This document shows, one piece after another, positions 26,815 to 38,627 of a DNA stretch of 64,000 nucleotides (positions within the stretch are counted from its first letter, which is position 1; every line of letters starts with the position of its first letter). Position numbers and translations under genes: made by a program. The notes under the pieces are model-generated. The model was not told the origin of the DNA and searched no databases. It saw only the letters and a program-made list of their open reading frames with translations. Source of the stretch: Enterobacter sp. RHBSTW-00994 (GTDB lineage Bacteria; Pseudomonadota; Gammaproteobacteria; Enterobacterales; Enterobacteriaceae); assembly GCF_013782625.1 (NCBI RefSeq), contig NZ_CP056199.1:2374588-2438587 (forward strand), written 5' to 3'.

Positions 26815-27324
26815 TCATGCGGTTTTGGTAAACGCTTCGCGTACCAGTGTTTTGGTGAAACGCAGCCGTCCGTCAAACGGCGGCTGGCTGTACTCTTCTG
26901 GATCACGGTCAAGATCGAACTGCGGCTGGTAGCCCTGACCGGTATAGAGTCTGACGGCTTCCGGCTGGCGAAACCCTGTCGTGAGGTAAATCTGGCTATA
27001 ACCCGCCAGCACCGCACGACGTTCCAGCTCTTGCACCACTCGGGCAGCCAGCCCCTGCTGGCGTAATGCTTTGTGCGTCCAGATGCGTTTGATCTCAGCC
27101 GTGTGCTCGTCGAAAGGTTTGTACGCTCCGGTAGCGATGATCTCTCCATCGCGCTCCAGCACAATAAACAGCCCCTGCGGCGCTAAATACCACTCGGTGA
27201 GTTCCACTTCCGCGTCTTTGGAAAAATAGTCACCGTAACGGGCAGCGTATTCACCGAACAACCCATCAATGATGGGCTGAAGATCGGCATCTTCCGGCGA
27301 AACGTCACGAAATTGTTCGCTCAT
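26815..27324 (-). CDS. GNAT N-acetyltransferase, SnaB/YtmI-like role
   Basis: A 169-residue GNAT protein. The acetyl-CoA loop is RQQGLAARVV, preceded by the AEIKRIWTHKALR strand and followed by YLTTGFRQPEAVRLYTGQGY. In the related Bacillus operons this gene N-acetylates an S-modified cysteine so that the monooxygenase can act on it and a deacylase can then release cysteine. That role is inferred from the neighbours. Ribosome-binding site GGAGG. Confidence 0.82.
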   Translation of the reverse strand: MSEQFRDVSPEDADLQPIIDGLFGEYAARYGDYFSKDAEVELTEWYLAPQGLFIVLERDGEIIATGAYKPFDEHTAEIKRIWTHKALRQQGLAARVVQELERRAVLAGYSQIYLTTGFRQPEAVRLYTGQGYQPQFDLDRDPEEYSQPPFDGRLRFTKTLVREAFTKTA

Positions 27325-27333
27325 AGCGCCTCC

Positions 27334-28266
27334 TTAATCACCCAGTCCGGCCGGGTTTACCTCTGAATGTGGAATGCGTTCGACACCTTCACCCCAGCGG
27401 TTCAGCACTTTGTCGTAATCGCCGTTTTTAATTACGCCGTTAAGCGCCGTTTGTACCGGCTCCACAAGACCGCTGCCTTTTTTCAGCGTCACCGCAATGT
27501 GCGCCGCCTTCGGCCAGCCGCCATCGACACTGCCAACCAGTTTGGTTTTACCGGTTAACGCCGCTTTCCACGCACCAATCACGTTCGGGCCAAAGTACGC
27601 ATCAGCACGCCCGGACTGGAGCGCCAGGGTTTGCGCGGCATCATCTTTGGTGTAGACCGGGGTAAAAGGCTTCAGGCCTTTCCTGAGGTTTTCCTCGTTC
27701 CATGCCAGCAGGATGGCTTCCTGATTGGTTCCCGATCCGACGATAATGCGCAACCCGGCGATATCTTCCGCCTTCTCGATCGACTTAAGTGGGCTGGTCG
27801 ATTTCACATAGAAGCCCAGGGAGTCTTTGCGGTAAGTTGCAAAGTCAAACTTCTCCTTGCGATCTTTGGTCACAGTGATGTTACTGATGGCTGCATCATA
27901 TTTCCCGGATGCCACTCCTAACGGCCAGTCCTCCCAGGAAGTTGGCACGACGTTCAGCTCCAGACCCAGGCTGTCGGCGACCAGCCGGGCAACATCGACT
28001 TCACTCCCGAGCAGCGTTTTGTTGTCATCGGAAAATACCGTCAGCGGCGGCTGATTCAGACCCGCCACCGCAACGGTGAATTTCCCCGGCACAGCAAAAC
28101 GGTAATCTTTTGGCAACTGCGCCACCGCGTCGCTATTTTTGGCGGTATTAACAGGCGTTTTATTGGCCTCAATGCTCACGCCGGTTCCGTTAATGTTCAC
28201 ATTCTCTGCCCAGACGGCAGGGGTAAAGGCCAGCGCAAGCGCCAGAATAAGCGATGTTTTCTGCAT
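27334..28266 (-). CDS. Amino-acid-type ABC substrate-binding protein 2 of the sulfur-salvage operon
   Basis: A 310-residue periplasmic binding protein with signal peptide ending at AVWA (about residue 20). It shares long segments with binding protein 1 (SWEDWPLGVASGKYDAAISN, KEKFDFATYRKDSLGFYVKS, IIVGSGTNQEAILLAWNEEN) and is its paralogue. Having two receptors in one operon matches the B. subtilis ytmJ-ytmK pair. It lies 14 bases after the monooxygenase gene. Confidence 0.87.
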   Translation of the reverse strand: MQKTSLILALALAFTPAVWAENVNINGTGVSIEANKTPVNTAKNSDAVAQLPKDYRFAVPGKFTVAVAGLNQPPLTVFSDDNKTLLGSEVDVARLVADSLGLELNVVPTSWEDWPLGVASGKYDAAISNITVTKDRKEKFDFATYRKDSLGFYVKSTSPLKSIEKAEDIAGLRIIVGSGTNQEAILLAWNEENLRKGLKPFTPVYTKDDAAQTLALQSGRADAYFGPNVIGAWKAALTGKTKLVGSVDGGWPKAAHIAVTLKKGSGLVEPVQTALNGVIKNGDYDKVLNRWGEGVERIPHSEVNPAGLGD

Positions 28267-28280
28267 AGCGGGGTTCTCTT

Positions 28281-29597
28281 TTATTGTGTTGTGAACTGAT
28301 TTTTAGGTTCGTCTAAGCCCAGGCTTTCGCGCAGTGTGGTTCCTGGATATTCCGTCCGAAACAGACCACGGGCCTGCAAAACGGGAACAACCTGGTCCAC
28401 AAAACGCGAGAAGGTGTCCGGCGTACCGCCCTGAATGATGAAACCGTCAGCGCCGAGTTGGTCAAACCACTGCTGCAAACCGTCTGCCACCTGTTCAGGT
28501 GTCCCCGAAAAACGGGGACGCGGAGATGCCGCCTCGAGTGCAACCTGACGCAGGGTTAAGTGGCGCTCCCGCGCATTGCGCTTGATCTCGTCCGTCGTGC
28601 TGCGAAAGCTGTTTTTCCCCAAATCACCGATATCCGGGAACGGCTCGTCCAGAGAATATTGACTGAAGTCGTGATGCTCGAAATAGCGTCCCAGATAATT
28701 CAGCGCATCATGAATGGATACCAGCGCGGCCGTTGCCTGGTATTGCTGTTCTACATCATCAGCATCATTTCCGACAATAACGCTGACACCCTGGAATATA
28801 TGTAATTCATCGGGACGACGACCGTGTAATTCCAGCTGATGCTTCACGTCCTGATAAAAAGCTTTGGCTTCGTCCAGGGTATCGTGATGAGTAAATATGG
28901 CGTCAGCATGTTTCGCTGCCAGTTTTTTCCCGTCATTGGATGCGCCCGCCTGAAATACAATCGGGCGACCCTGCGGGGTACGACCAATATTCAGCGGGCC
29001 TGCCACCTGGAAAAAATCACCATGGTGATCCAGCGTATGCAGTTTTTCAGGATCAAAGAATTGCCCACTCTCTTTATTCCGGACAAAAGCATCCTCTTCC
29101 CAGGAGTCCCATAAGCCTTTGACCACATCCAGGTATTCATCCGCAATGCGGTAACGCAGCGCATGTTCCGGGTGCTTTTCACGGGAAAAGTTCTTTGCCG
29201 AGCCTTCCAGCGGCGACGTTACCACGTTCCAGCCGGCACGCCCATTGCTCAGGTGATCCAGGCTTGCAAACTGACGCGCAACGGTGAACGGTTCGCTATA
29301 CGACGTGGACAACGTTCCGACCAGCCCCAGACGAGTGGTAATACTTGCCAGCGCGGATAATACTGTAAGCGGTTCGAAACGATTTAAAAAATGCGGGATA
29401 GATTTTTCATTAATATAGAGGCCGTCAGCCACAAATAAAAAATCAAGCTTACCCTCTTCCGCTTTTAAGGCTGTCTCTTTGACAAATTGAAAATTAATAC
29501 TGGCATCTGCGATCGCCGCAGAATGACGCCAGGCAGACATATTTCCGGATGCACCATGCAATATGGTTCCCAGCCGCAATTGTCGGGTTGCAGACAT
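28281..29597 (-). CDS. FMN-dependent monooxygenase, NtaA/SnaA/DszA/YxeK family
   Basis: A 438-residue flavin-dependent monooxygenase of the NtaA/SnaA/DszA group ([56 protein letters not shown]). The family oxidises nitrilotriacetate, dibenzothiophene sulfone and, in YxeK or YtnJ, N-acetylated S-alkylcysteines. In this operon it would break the C-S bond of an imported acetylated thioether. I start at ATG 29597 behind GAGGTGA; a GTG two codons earlier is possible. A flavin reductase must supply FMNH2; none is in the operon. Confidence 0.86.
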   Translation of the reverse strand: MSATRQLRLGTILHGASGNMSAWRHSAAIADASINFQFVKETALKAEEGKLDFLFVADGLYINEKSIPHFLNRFEPLTVLSALASITTRLGLVGTLSTSYSEPFTVARQFASLDHLSNGRAGWNVVTSPLEGSAKNFSREKHPEHALRYRIADEYLDVVKGLWDSWEEDAFVRNKESGQFFDPEKLHTLDHHGDFFQVAGPLNIGRTPQGRPIVFQAGASNDGKKLAAKHADAIFTHHDTLDEAKAFYQDVKHQLELHGRRPDELHIFQGVSVIVGNDADDVEQQYQATAALVSIHDALNYLGRYFEHHDFSQYSLDEPFPDIGDLGKNSFRSTTDEIKRNARERHLTLRQVALEAASPRPRFSGTPEQVADGLQQWFDQLGADGFIIQGGTPDTFSRFVDQVVPVLQARGLFRTEYPGTTLRESLGLDEPKNQFTTQ

Positions 29598-29613
29598 ATT
29601 CACCTCTTATTCA

Positions 29614-30735
29614 TTAAACGTGTTGCAATGCTTTTTCCGCGAGCTGAGCAAAATAGCGTGCGGCGGGCTCAATTAATGCTTCATCCGGATTAAACGCCGG
29701 GTGATGCAAACCATACGGGCTGGCGCTGCCAATGCTGACAAACGCGCCAGGGATATTCTGTAAATAGACCGCAAAATCTTCACCGCCCATATGCAACTCA
29801 GCCCGCTGAGTTTCGTACCCCACATCTCTCGCCACCGAAGTGGCAAAGTCGGCCCAGCGTTCATCGTTAATCAGGGCGGTAGGCCCCGCATACCAGGTGA
29901 TATCAATCTGCGCGCTAAAGGCACTGGCAAACCCGGCGGCAATTTCACCGACACGGGCTTTCACATTCTGCTGCACTTCTGTGCGGTGGGTACGTAACGT
30001 CCCTTCCAGCTCAACACTCTCGGGTAAGACGTTCCAGGTGTTACCTCCGGCGATACGCGTGACGCTCAGCACCACGGAATCCAGCGTGTTGACGTTGCGG
30101 CTGGCCACACTTTGCAGTGCGGTAACCAGTTGGCTCGCCAGCACAATCGCGTCGTTTCCTTCATGAGGACGAGCGGCATGCGCGCCTTTGCCAGTTATGC
30201 GGATCACAAACCGATCGACGTTGGCATAAAACGGACCACCCCGGGTGGCAAATTCCCCGACCGGTAAACCCGGTTCGTTATGCATACCAAAAATCGCGCT
30301 GACATCGCGTAATGCTCCGGCGCGCACCATACTTTTCGCGCCGCCAAAGTTTTCTTCAGCGGGCTGAAACAGGATCCGCACACGTCCATTGAGCGAAGTT
30401 TCACGCGCCTTGAGCTGTAATGCCGCACCGAGGATCACGCTGGTGTGGATGTCGTGACCACAGGCGTGCATCACCCCTGGACGCTGTGAGCTGAATGACA
30501 CGCCGCTGCGCTCTTCTATCGGCAGCGCATCAATATCGGCCCGCAGAGCGATCAGTTTCTCCCCTGAACCAATTTCCGCCACCAACCCGGTAGCCAGTTC
30601 ATAGGGTAACGGCGCGATCCCGGCGTTGGTTAGCCACTGACGCAGGCGAGCCGTGGTTTCCACTTCCTGACCAGACAGTTCGGGGTTCTGGTGCAACTCG
30701 CGACGCCAGGCGATAAGCTGTTGACCGAAGCTCAT
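29614..30735 (-). CDS. M20 family amidohydrolase (N-acyl amino acid deacylase)
   Basis: A 373-residue M20D metallopeptidase-like amidohydrolase. The metal-binding motifs MHACGHDIHTS and FQPAEENFGG are intact, as are the C-terminal GGEDFAVYLQ and LHHPAFNPDE. Relatives are HipO/YxeP/YtnL, which remove acetyl or benzoyl groups from amino acids. Here it should deacetylate the product of the acetyltransferase-monooxygenase steps to free amino acid (cysteine). It has a perfect ribosome-binding site (GGAGGTGA) and overlaps the previous gene by four bases. Confidence 0.88.
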   Translation of the reverse strand: MSFGQQLIAWRRELHQNPELSGQEVETTARLRQWLTNAGIAPLPYELATGLVAEIGSGEKLIALRADIDALPIEERSGVSFSSQRPGVMHACGHDIHTSVILGAALQLKARETSLNGRVRILFQPAEENFGGAKSMVRAGALRDVSAIFGMHNEPGLPVGEFATRGGPFYANVDRFVIRITGKGAHAARPHEGNDAIVLASQLVTALQSVASRNVNTLDSVVLSVTRIAGGNTWNVLPESVELEGTLRTHRTEVQQNVKARVGEIAAGFASAFSAQIDITWYAGPTALINDERWADFATSVARDVGYETQRAELHMGGEDFAVYLQNIPGAFVSIGSASPYGLHHPAFNPDEALIEPAARYFAQLAEKALQHV

Positions 30736-31733
30736 GCAATCACCTCCCTGTTAGCATGAGCCTGAGCAAGCAGACGCAGTGACTGAACGCGGGTTTCGCC
30801 ATCGGCCACCGGCGTATCGATAATAAATTCATCAATACCCCATTGCTGATGCAGCGTTTGTAGCTGTTGCAGAACGGACTCTGCGGTCCCCGCCAGCAAA
30901 GACTGCGCCCGACGGGCAATACGAACCGGCTCGCTCCCGGCCTGACGTGCAAAAGCGTAGGCTTGCTCCTCACTTGCCACCGTAACGCGCTGGCCATTTG
31001 CCAGTTCAACGCCCCACACTTCCACATTGCGCGCCAGCGTTTCGGCTTGATCCTGCGTTTCTGCCACAATCGCCTGAACTGCAACAATTACCTCACGGAC
31101 ACTGTTTTTGCGCCAGGTGGCGATAACGTCACGCAGCAAATCGGGATCACCATTCAGATGGGCAGCAAAGACAAAGTGCCAGTCGAGTTTTGCCGCCAGT
31201 AATGCGCTCTCAGGGCTTGCACCCAACAGGAATCCCTGGGCTGGAACCTGAGGCAATGGCGTGGCCCGGACAGCCTCCTCTTCCGACTGAGCTTCAGGGC
31301 GTAGCCAGCCATCCAGTTGTGTTAGCTGTTCAGCAAAGCTGCCCTTTTCCCGTTGATTCAGCCCCTGCTGCAACGCGCGGGTTGACAGCGGCAGACCACC
31401 AGGCGCTTTACCGACGCCCAGATCCACCCGTCCCGGCGCAATTGCCGCCAGCAGGTTAAAGTTTTCAGCGACTTTGTACGGGCTGTAATGCTGAAGCATC
31501 ACGCCGCCTGATCCCACGCGAATGCGCTTTGTTTGCCCCAGGATCCAGGCGATAAGCAGCTCCGGAGAGGGGCTGGCCAGTTGAGTGGTGTTGTGGTGTT
31601 CGGCAATCCAGAAGCGGTGATACCCCAGGTTTTCCGCGTGTTGCGCCAGGCTTAAAGTACGCGCCAGCGCATCGGCGGCCGTTTCGTTTGCTGCGATGGG
31701 GCTTTTATCCAGAATGCTGATTCGCCAGGACAT
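30732..31733 (-). CDS. LLM-class flavin-dependent oxidoreductase (YtmO-like)
   Basis: A 333-residue bacterial-luciferase-like (MsnO8-type) flavoprotein: SILDKSPIAANETAADAL at the start, FWIAEHHNT, GSGGVMLQHYSPYKVAENF and APGRVDLGVGKAPGG. It is the first gene of the operon and a second flavin-dependent oxygenase beside the SnaA-type enzyme. YtmO is the counterpart in the Bacillus ytmI operon. Its substrate is not known; a second oxidation step or a different thioether is possible. Confidence 0.85.
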   Translation of the reverse strand: MSWRISILDKSPIAANETAADALARTLSLAQHAENLGYHRFWIAEHHNTTQLASPSPELLIAWILGQTKRIRVGSGGVMLQHYSPYKVAENFNLLAAIAPGRVDLGVGKAPGGLPLSTRALQQGLNQREKGSFAEQLTQLDGWLRPEAQSEEEAVRATPLPQVPAQGFLLGASPESALLAAKLDWHFVFAAHLNGDPDLLRDVIATWRKNSVREVIVAVQAIVAETQDQAETLARNVEVWGVELANGQRVTVASEEQAYAFARQAGSEPVRIARRAQSLLAGTAESVLQQLQTLHQQWGIDEFIIDTPVADGETRVQSLRLLAQAHANREVIA

Positions 31734-31779
31734 GTTGTAATCTCGTTTGACTTAACATGTCGTCATTATTAAAGGCGTA

Positions 31780-31795
31780 TTTCACCAGTGAGAAA
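31780..31795 (-). promoter_or_regulatory. Candidate operator upstream of the sulfur-salvage operon
   Basis: TTTCACCAGTGAGAAA is a near-palindrome (one mismatch) 47 bases upstream of the first operon gene. On the minus strand it overlaps a weak -35 (TTTCTC) placed about 16 bases before TTTAAT. A CysB/Cbl-type or LysR-type regulator could bind here, but no regulator gene adjoins and I cannot name the protein. Confidence 0.3.
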
Positions 31796-31843
31796 CAATT
31801 AATTTACATTTGGTTTGCCGAAAATCAGATATATAAAACCAGA

Positions 31844-32383
31844 CTAAGAATAAGCCTTTAATTCAGACATCAACAATTCCGCCTCTTTACGACAGGTTAT
31901 GCGGATGAAACGGATATGGGCATAGTCCGGGTTTTGCATATCGGCAGTATAACGAATGCGGTTACTGCGCCATGTTTTAATCGTCCAGATGATGATCGAT
32001 TCCCGGCTAAAGAACGAACGACGAAAACTTTCCCGGTTTCCCGTTCCCGGCCATAACTCCTGTTTGTGCCATGCCCGTTTTGCCGCTCTGCTCACCGCCT
32101 GCCAGAGCGTGCGGGTAAAACTATAGTCCACCCATATCACCAGATCGACATCGCGCCACTTCACCGGACGTGTGCGATTGTAATTTCCGTCCAGAACCCA
32201 GTCCTGTGATGCCGAAAGCGCGTTTTCCAGATTGAGTAAAAACTGTTCGTCTGGTGTCCCCTCCCAGTCAGGAAGCCAGTACAACCGGTCCATTTCGATA
32301 TAGGGGATGGCAATCTCGCTCGCAATGTGTTGAGCCAGGGTGCTTTTCCCGCTGCCGCTCGTGCCGATTAAATTGATTTTCAT
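31844..32383 (-). CDS. Small P-loop protein (adenylate-kinase/FlaR-like)
   Basis: A 179-residue P-loop NTPase beginning MKINLIGTSGSGKSTLAQHI; Walker A is GTSGSGKST (residues 7-15). EMDRLYWLPDWEGTPDEQF and WVLDGNYNRTRP follow, typical of the group annotated as DNA topology modulation protein FlaR or shikimate/adenylate kinase-like. Members probably phosphorylate a small molecule; the substrate is unknown. I start at ATG 32383, where the family begins; an extension of 34 residues is not supported. It is 110 bases upstream of the sulfur-salvage operon on the same strand. Confidence 0.78.
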   Translation of the reverse strand: MKINLIGTSGSGKSTLAQHIASEIAIPYIEMDRLYWLPDWEGTPDEQFLLNLENALSASQDWVLDGNYNRTRPVKWRDVDLVIWVDYSFTRTLWQAVSRAAKRAWHKQELWPGTGNRESFRRSFFSRESIIIWTIKTWRSNRIRYTADMQNPDYAHIRFIRITCRKEAELLMSELKAYS

Positions 32384-32731
32384 GTTCCTACCCGTCGTCC
32401 TGTGGCCAAAAGCCGTTAAATCATAGCGTGTTAATTCTGTTAATGAAACGCTATTTCGAAAGCAAAGTTTCTGTGATGAATACACGTCGCACCGTTTATT
32501 TGCCTTAAGTCATTTATTTAGTTCGGCGTATAAACATAAAGATAAAGATATTTTCATTTTTATTACATAAAGGGCTTTAAAAGATAAAAAATATTTAATT
32601 TAGGTGGTTCCGAATATCATCAGTTTCGTGGAGAATACGCCAGCAGCAAAACAACAGAATAATGTTTATATCTTGCCTGAGTTTTTATCGGGCGGTTTCT
32701 CCTTTACTTGCACATCACCATGGAGTTACTC
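32384..32731. other. 348-base divergent intergenic region with shared 14-base motif
   Basis: No reading frame is convincing here. The right half is AT-rich. At 32498-32511 lies ATTTGCCTTAAGTC, found identically upstream of srfA (49583-49596). It ends 220 bases before the Aer-like start. I did not find a clear sigma-28 promoter for the Aer-like gene. Confidence 0.4.
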
Positions 32732-34267
32732 ATGAAGCGTAACACGCCAGTTACACAGAACGAGTATTTACTTAACGAAGGGTCGACGTTAATGTCGACA
32801 ACGGATACGCATAGCCATATTACCTATGCGAACTCAACCTTTATTGAAGCCAGCGGATATAAAGAAGAAAATCTTCTGGGTGAACCTCATAATGTCATTC
32901 GTCACCCCGATATGCCCCCCGAAGCATTTGGTGACATGTGGTTTACCCTACAGCAAGGCGAGAGCTGGACAGGCCTGGTCAAGAACCGCCGCCACAACGG
33001 CGATCACTACTGGGTTCGCGCCAACGTCACTCCGGTGTATCAGAATGAAATGCTAACCGGATACATCTCAGTCCGTAATATTCCGGCACGCGAAGAGATC
33101 GAAACCAGTGAAAAACTTTATGAAAAGGTGAGAAATAACGAATTAAAACATCACCGTTTTTATAAAGGTGTGTTGGTTCGCCGGGGATTACTCTCTTTTC
33201 TCTCCCTTTTCAAACGACTGAGTACCACCAAAAGAGTCAATACCGGAATAATCACCACAGCATTGCTCTCCTGTTTGCTTTTATTTTTATTACCCAAAGG
33301 GATTACGCTGGCGTGCGGATTAGTCATTCTGTTTATCGCCCAGTCACTGTACCTGAATGCGCAAATATCGCGGCCGATTAAAACCATTGTCCGCCAGATG
33401 CAGCACGTCGTTTCCGGGCGTAAAACAACATATTTTCATTTTGACCGTGTTGATGAAATTGGTCTGATGATGCGTCTTGTCAATCAGTCGGGCTTAAACC
33501 TGAATTCTCTCGTTGATGATGTGGGGACGCAAATCACCGGCATTGGTACGATTAGCCAGCAGGTCGCGAAAGAAGGTGCAGCACTACAGGCTCGCTCAGA
33601 AGAGACCGCCGATGATTTGCAGCAAACAGCTGCCGCGGTAGAGGAAATTGCCAGTGCGGTACAGCAAACGGCTGAAACCGCTAAAGAAGCCATACAGATG
33701 GCAGATCGCACCAGTGACAGTGCGCACAGTGGTGAAGCCATGATGAAACAGACCATCAGCATGATGCAGTCCGTTTCCCAGGATAACAGCCAGATCGTCG
33801 ATATTATAGGTGTGATTGACCGGATTGCCTTCCAGACCAATATTCTGGCCCTTAACGCCGCCGTGGAAGCCGCGCGTGCAGGTGAAGCCGGACGGGGTTT
33901 TGCGGTGGTGGCAGCCGAGGTACGTAACCTCGCACAACACTCAGCGACAGCCGCAAAAGAGATCAAAAACCTGATCGAGAAAAACGTCGCAAGCGTTAAC
34001 ACTGGTGTGGAAATGGTGGAACAAACCGAAACACAGTTGTCCGTGATGATCAGCAACGTATTGCAGATGTCGTCGTTGATTAAAGAGATCGGTCATGCCA
34101 CACAGGAACAGACGCAGGCGTTAAGTCTGATCAACGAGTCCATCTCTCGTATTGGCGTGATGACACATAACAATACCGGCATGGTAGATAACGTGACAAG
34201 CGCCGCCAATCACCTGACGCAGCGAACAACCCGACTGCAGCAGGCGATTGCGGTCTTTGGTGGTTAA
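32732..34267 (+). CDS. Aer-like PAS-domain chemoreceptor
   Basis: A 511-residue receptor of the Aer type. The N-terminal PAS domain (about 20-120) keeps the FAD-binding stretch [19 protein letters not shown] and [18 protein letters not shown], nearly as in E. coli Aer. Two hydrophobic stretches follow around 165-205, then HAMP and the MCP signalling domain with the hairpin tip [20 protein letters not shown]. Aer senses cellular redox state through FAD and steers swimming. Sequence differs enough from Aer to be a paralogue. Start at ATG 32732 with GGAG upstream. Its 3' end overlaps the convergent cupin gene by four bases. Confidence 0.87.
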   Translation: MKRNTPVTQNEYLLNEGSTLMSTTDTHSHITYANSTFIEASGYKEENLLGEPHNVIRHPDMPPEAFGDMWFTLQQGESWTGLVKNRRHNGDHYWVRANVTPVYQNEMLTGYISVRNIPAREEIETSEKLYEKVRNNELKHHRFYKGVLVRRGLLSFLSLFKRLSTTKRVNTGIITTALLSCLLLFLLPKGITLACGLVILFIAQSLYLNAQISRPIKTIVRQMQHVVSGRKTTYFHFDRVDEIGLMMRLVNQSGLNLNSLVDDVGTQITGIGTISQQVAKEGAALQARSEETADDLQQTAAAVEEIASAVQQTAETAKEAIQMADRTSDSAHSGEAMMKQTISMMQSVSQDNSQIVDIIGVIDRIAFQTNILALNAAVEAARAGEAGRGFAVVAAEVRNLAQHSATAAKEIKNLIEKNVASVNTGVEMVEQTETQLSVMISNVLQMSSLIKEIGHATQEQTQALSLINESISRIGVMTHNNTGMVDNVTSAANHLTQRTTRLQQAIAVFGG

Positions 34268-34662
34268 CGCTGCTGATACTGCTCGTCGGTCACTTTTTCC
34301 AGCCACTCTACCGGGCTGCCGTTGACTGCTTCGGCGATGGCAATATGCGTCATCGCCGTCGCAGCACTTGCCCCGTGCCAGTGTTTAACGCCTGGCGGGA
34401 TCCACGCGATATCACCTTGATTTAACTCTTGAGCCTCTTCACCCCACGCCTGTAACCAGCCTCTTCCCTGCGTAACGATCAGGGTTTGTCCCAGAGGATG
34501 CGTATGCCAGGCCGTGCGTGCCCCCGGTTCGAAGGTGACGGTCGCGCCGCCTACCGTGGCCGGTTCTGTTGCCTGGAACGGCGCATCAATACGTACAGTA
34601 CCTGTAAACCAGGCCTCAGGACCGCGTACGGAAGGTAATGAACCACTACGGATAATTTTCAT
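34264..34662 (-). CDS. Small cupin-domain protein
   Basis: A 132-residue single cupin. The metal-binding motif is visible as [23 protein letters not shown], with the second half [11 protein letters not shown]. Proteins of this type bind Mn, Fe or Zn and include lyases and carboxymuconolactone-decarboxylase-associated cupins; the reaction is unknown. It is divergent from a LysR-type gene across a gap holding a perfect palindrome, so it is the probable target of that regulator. Ribosome-binding site AGGAG. Confidence 0.82.
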   Translation of the reverse strand: MKIIRSGSLPSVRGPEAWFTGTVRIDAPFQATEPATVGGATVTFEPGARTAWHTHPLGQTLIVTQGRGWLQAWGEEAQELNQGDIAWIPPGVKHWHGASAATAMTHIAIAEAVNGSPVEWLEKVTDEQYQQR

Positions 34663-34681
34663 GCTGACTCCTCTTTTGCTG

Positions 34682-34701
34682 TTGCGCTAACAGTAGCGCA
34701 A
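34682..34701. promoter_or_regulatory. Perfect palindrome between cupin and LysR genes
   Basis: TTGCGCTAACAGTAGCGCAA has perfect 8-base arms around a 4-base spacer. It lies 20 bases upstream of the cupin start and about 73 upstream of the LysR-type start. It is a strong candidate operator for the divergently encoded regulator. Confidence 0.6.
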
Positions 34702-34758
34702 AGAGGCAGAGAGCATTAGACTGCATAATCAGAAAGGAACCATGAACGTAATTCATAA

Positions 34759-37074
<2,316 letters not shown>

Positions 37075-38571
37075 ATGAAAACAAGCAATAAAAGCGCAGC
37101 AGAACATCATGCTGCGAAACGTCGCTGGTTGAACTCTCATGAAGAGGGCTATCACAAAGCGATGGGTAACCGTCAGGTACAGATGATCGCCATCGGTGGC
37201 GCAATTGGTACAGGTCTGTTTTTAGGTGCAGGCGCACGTCTGCAAATGGCAGGCCCTGCTCTCGCCCTGGTTTATCTGGTGTGCGGGATCTTCTCCTTCT
37301 TCATTCTTCGGGCGCTTGGCGAACTGGTTTTGCATCGCCCTTCCAGCGGCAGTTTTGTCTCCTATGCCCGTGAGTTTCTCGGCGAAAAAGCAGCCTACGT
37401 TGCCGGCTGGATGTACTTCGTCAACTGGGCCATGACCGGAATCGTTGATATCACCGCGGTCGCTCTGTATATGCACTATTGGGGTGCATTTGGCGATGTG
37501 CCACAGTGGGTATTCGCCCTGGGCGCACTGGCCATTGTCGGGACCATGAACATGATCGGCGTGAAATGGTTCGCCGAGATGGAGTTCTGGTTTGCCTTGG
37601 TTAAAGTGCTGGCGATTGTTGTGTTCCTGGTGGTCGGCACGATATTCCTTGGCAGCGGTAAGCCGCTCGATGGAAATGCCACCGGCTTCCACCTGATAAC
37701 CGACAACGGCGGATTCTTCCCGCATGGCCTGATGCCTGCCCTGGTGCTGGTTCAGGGTGTGGTCTTTGCCTTTGCCTCTATTGAACTGGTCGGTACAGCG
37801 GCGGGCGAATGCAAAGATCCGCAGACCATGGTTCCGAAAGCCATCAACAGTGTGATCTGGCGTATCGGCCTGTTCTATGTTGGCTCCGTTGTGTTGCTGG
37901 TTCTGTTGCTGCCATGGAATGCCTATCAGGCAGGTCAAAGTCCGTTCGTGACCTTCTTCTCCAAACTGGGCGTACCGTACGTGGGCAGTGTGATGAACAT
38001 CGTGGTTCTGACGGCTGCGCTGTCCAGCCTTAACTCCGGTCTCTACTCAACGGGCCGTATTCTGCGCTCCATGTCGATGGGCGGTTCTGCGCCTAAGTTC
38101 ATGTCGAAGATGAGCAAGCAACAGGTCCCTTACGCTGGCATCCTCGCGACACTCGTCATCTATGTGTTCGGTGTGTTCCTGAACTATCTGGTTCCGTCTC
38201 AGGTCTTTGAGATTGTACTGAACGTGGCGGCGTTGGGCATTATCGCCTCCTGGGCCTTCATCGTGGTCTGCCAGATGCGTCTGCGTCAGGCGATCAAAGA
38301 AGGTAAAGCAGAGGATGTGCGCTTTAAATTACCTGGCGCACCGTTCACCTCGTGGTTAACGCTGCTGTTCCTGTTCAGCGTGCTGGTCCTGATGGCGTTT
38401 GACTACCCGAACGGGACTTACACCATTGCGACCATCCCACTGTTGGCCGTACTGTTGGTAGCTGGCTGGTTTGGCGTGCGTAAGCGCGTTCAGGAAATTC
38501 AGAGCACTGCGCCGGTTCACCCGGACGATGAAAAACGCGACGCGTCACTGATTGAAGAGACCTCACGTTAA
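37075..38571 (+). CDS. ansP: L-asparagine permease
   Basis: A 498-residue amino acid/H+ symporter of the APC superfamily, almost identical over long stretches to E. coli AnsP (499): AKRRWLNSHEEGYHKAMGN at the start, GGAIGTGLFLGAGARLQMAG in TM1, LHRPSSGSFVSYAREFLG. Twelve transmembrane segments are expected. It imports asparagine. I start at ATG 37075 behind AGGTAA, which gives the E. coli length; an upstream frame adds 29 unrelated residues. It is followed by a strong terminator and then convergent yncE, the same order as E. coli. Confidence 0.95.
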   Translation: MKTSNKSAAEHHAAKRRWLNSHEEGYHKAMGNRQVQMIAIGGAIGTGLFLGAGARLQMAGPALALVYLVCGIFSFFILRALGELVLHRPSSGSFVSYAREFLGEKAAYVAGWMYFVNWAMTGIVDITAVALYMHYWGAFGDVPQWVFALGALAIVGTMNMIGVKWFAEMEFWFALVKVLAIVVFLVVGTIFLGSGKPLDGNATGFHLITDNGGFFPHGLMPALVLVQGVVFAFASIELVGTAAGECKDPQTMVPKAINSVIWRIGLFYVGSVVLLVLLLPWNAYQAGQSPFVTFFSKLGVPYVGSVMNIVVLTAALSSLNSGLYSTGRILRSMSMGGSAPKFMSKMSKQQVPYAGILATLVIYVFGVFLNYLVPSQVFEIVLNVAALGIIASWAFIVVCQMRLRQAIKEGKAEDVRFKLPGAPFTSWLTLLFLFSVLVLMAFDYPNGTYTIATIPLLAVLLVAGWFGVRKRVQEIQSTAPVHPDDEKRDASLIEETSR

Positions 38572-38580
38572 TCATTAAAA

Positions 38581-38606
38581 AAGGGAAGGCAAATGCCTTC
38601 CCTTTT
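38581..38606. terminator. Bidirectional intrinsic terminator between ansP and yncE
   Basis: AAGGGAAGGCA / TGCCTTCCCTT stem flanked by A-rich sequence on the left and TTTTCTTTT on the right. U-runs are available on both strands, suiting the convergent genes. Confidence 0.85.
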
Positions 38607-38627
38607 CTTTTATCGCTTATCGCGTTT

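Noticed and set aside
33484-34056. 190-codon Ala/Ser/Cys-rich minus-strand frame in the Aer-like gene
   Set aside because: Mirrors the helical MCP coding pattern; the sense frame is unambiguous.
37222-37938. 238-codon minus-strand frame inside ansP
   Set aside because: Antisense shadow of ansP with composition expected from mirrored membrane-protein codons.
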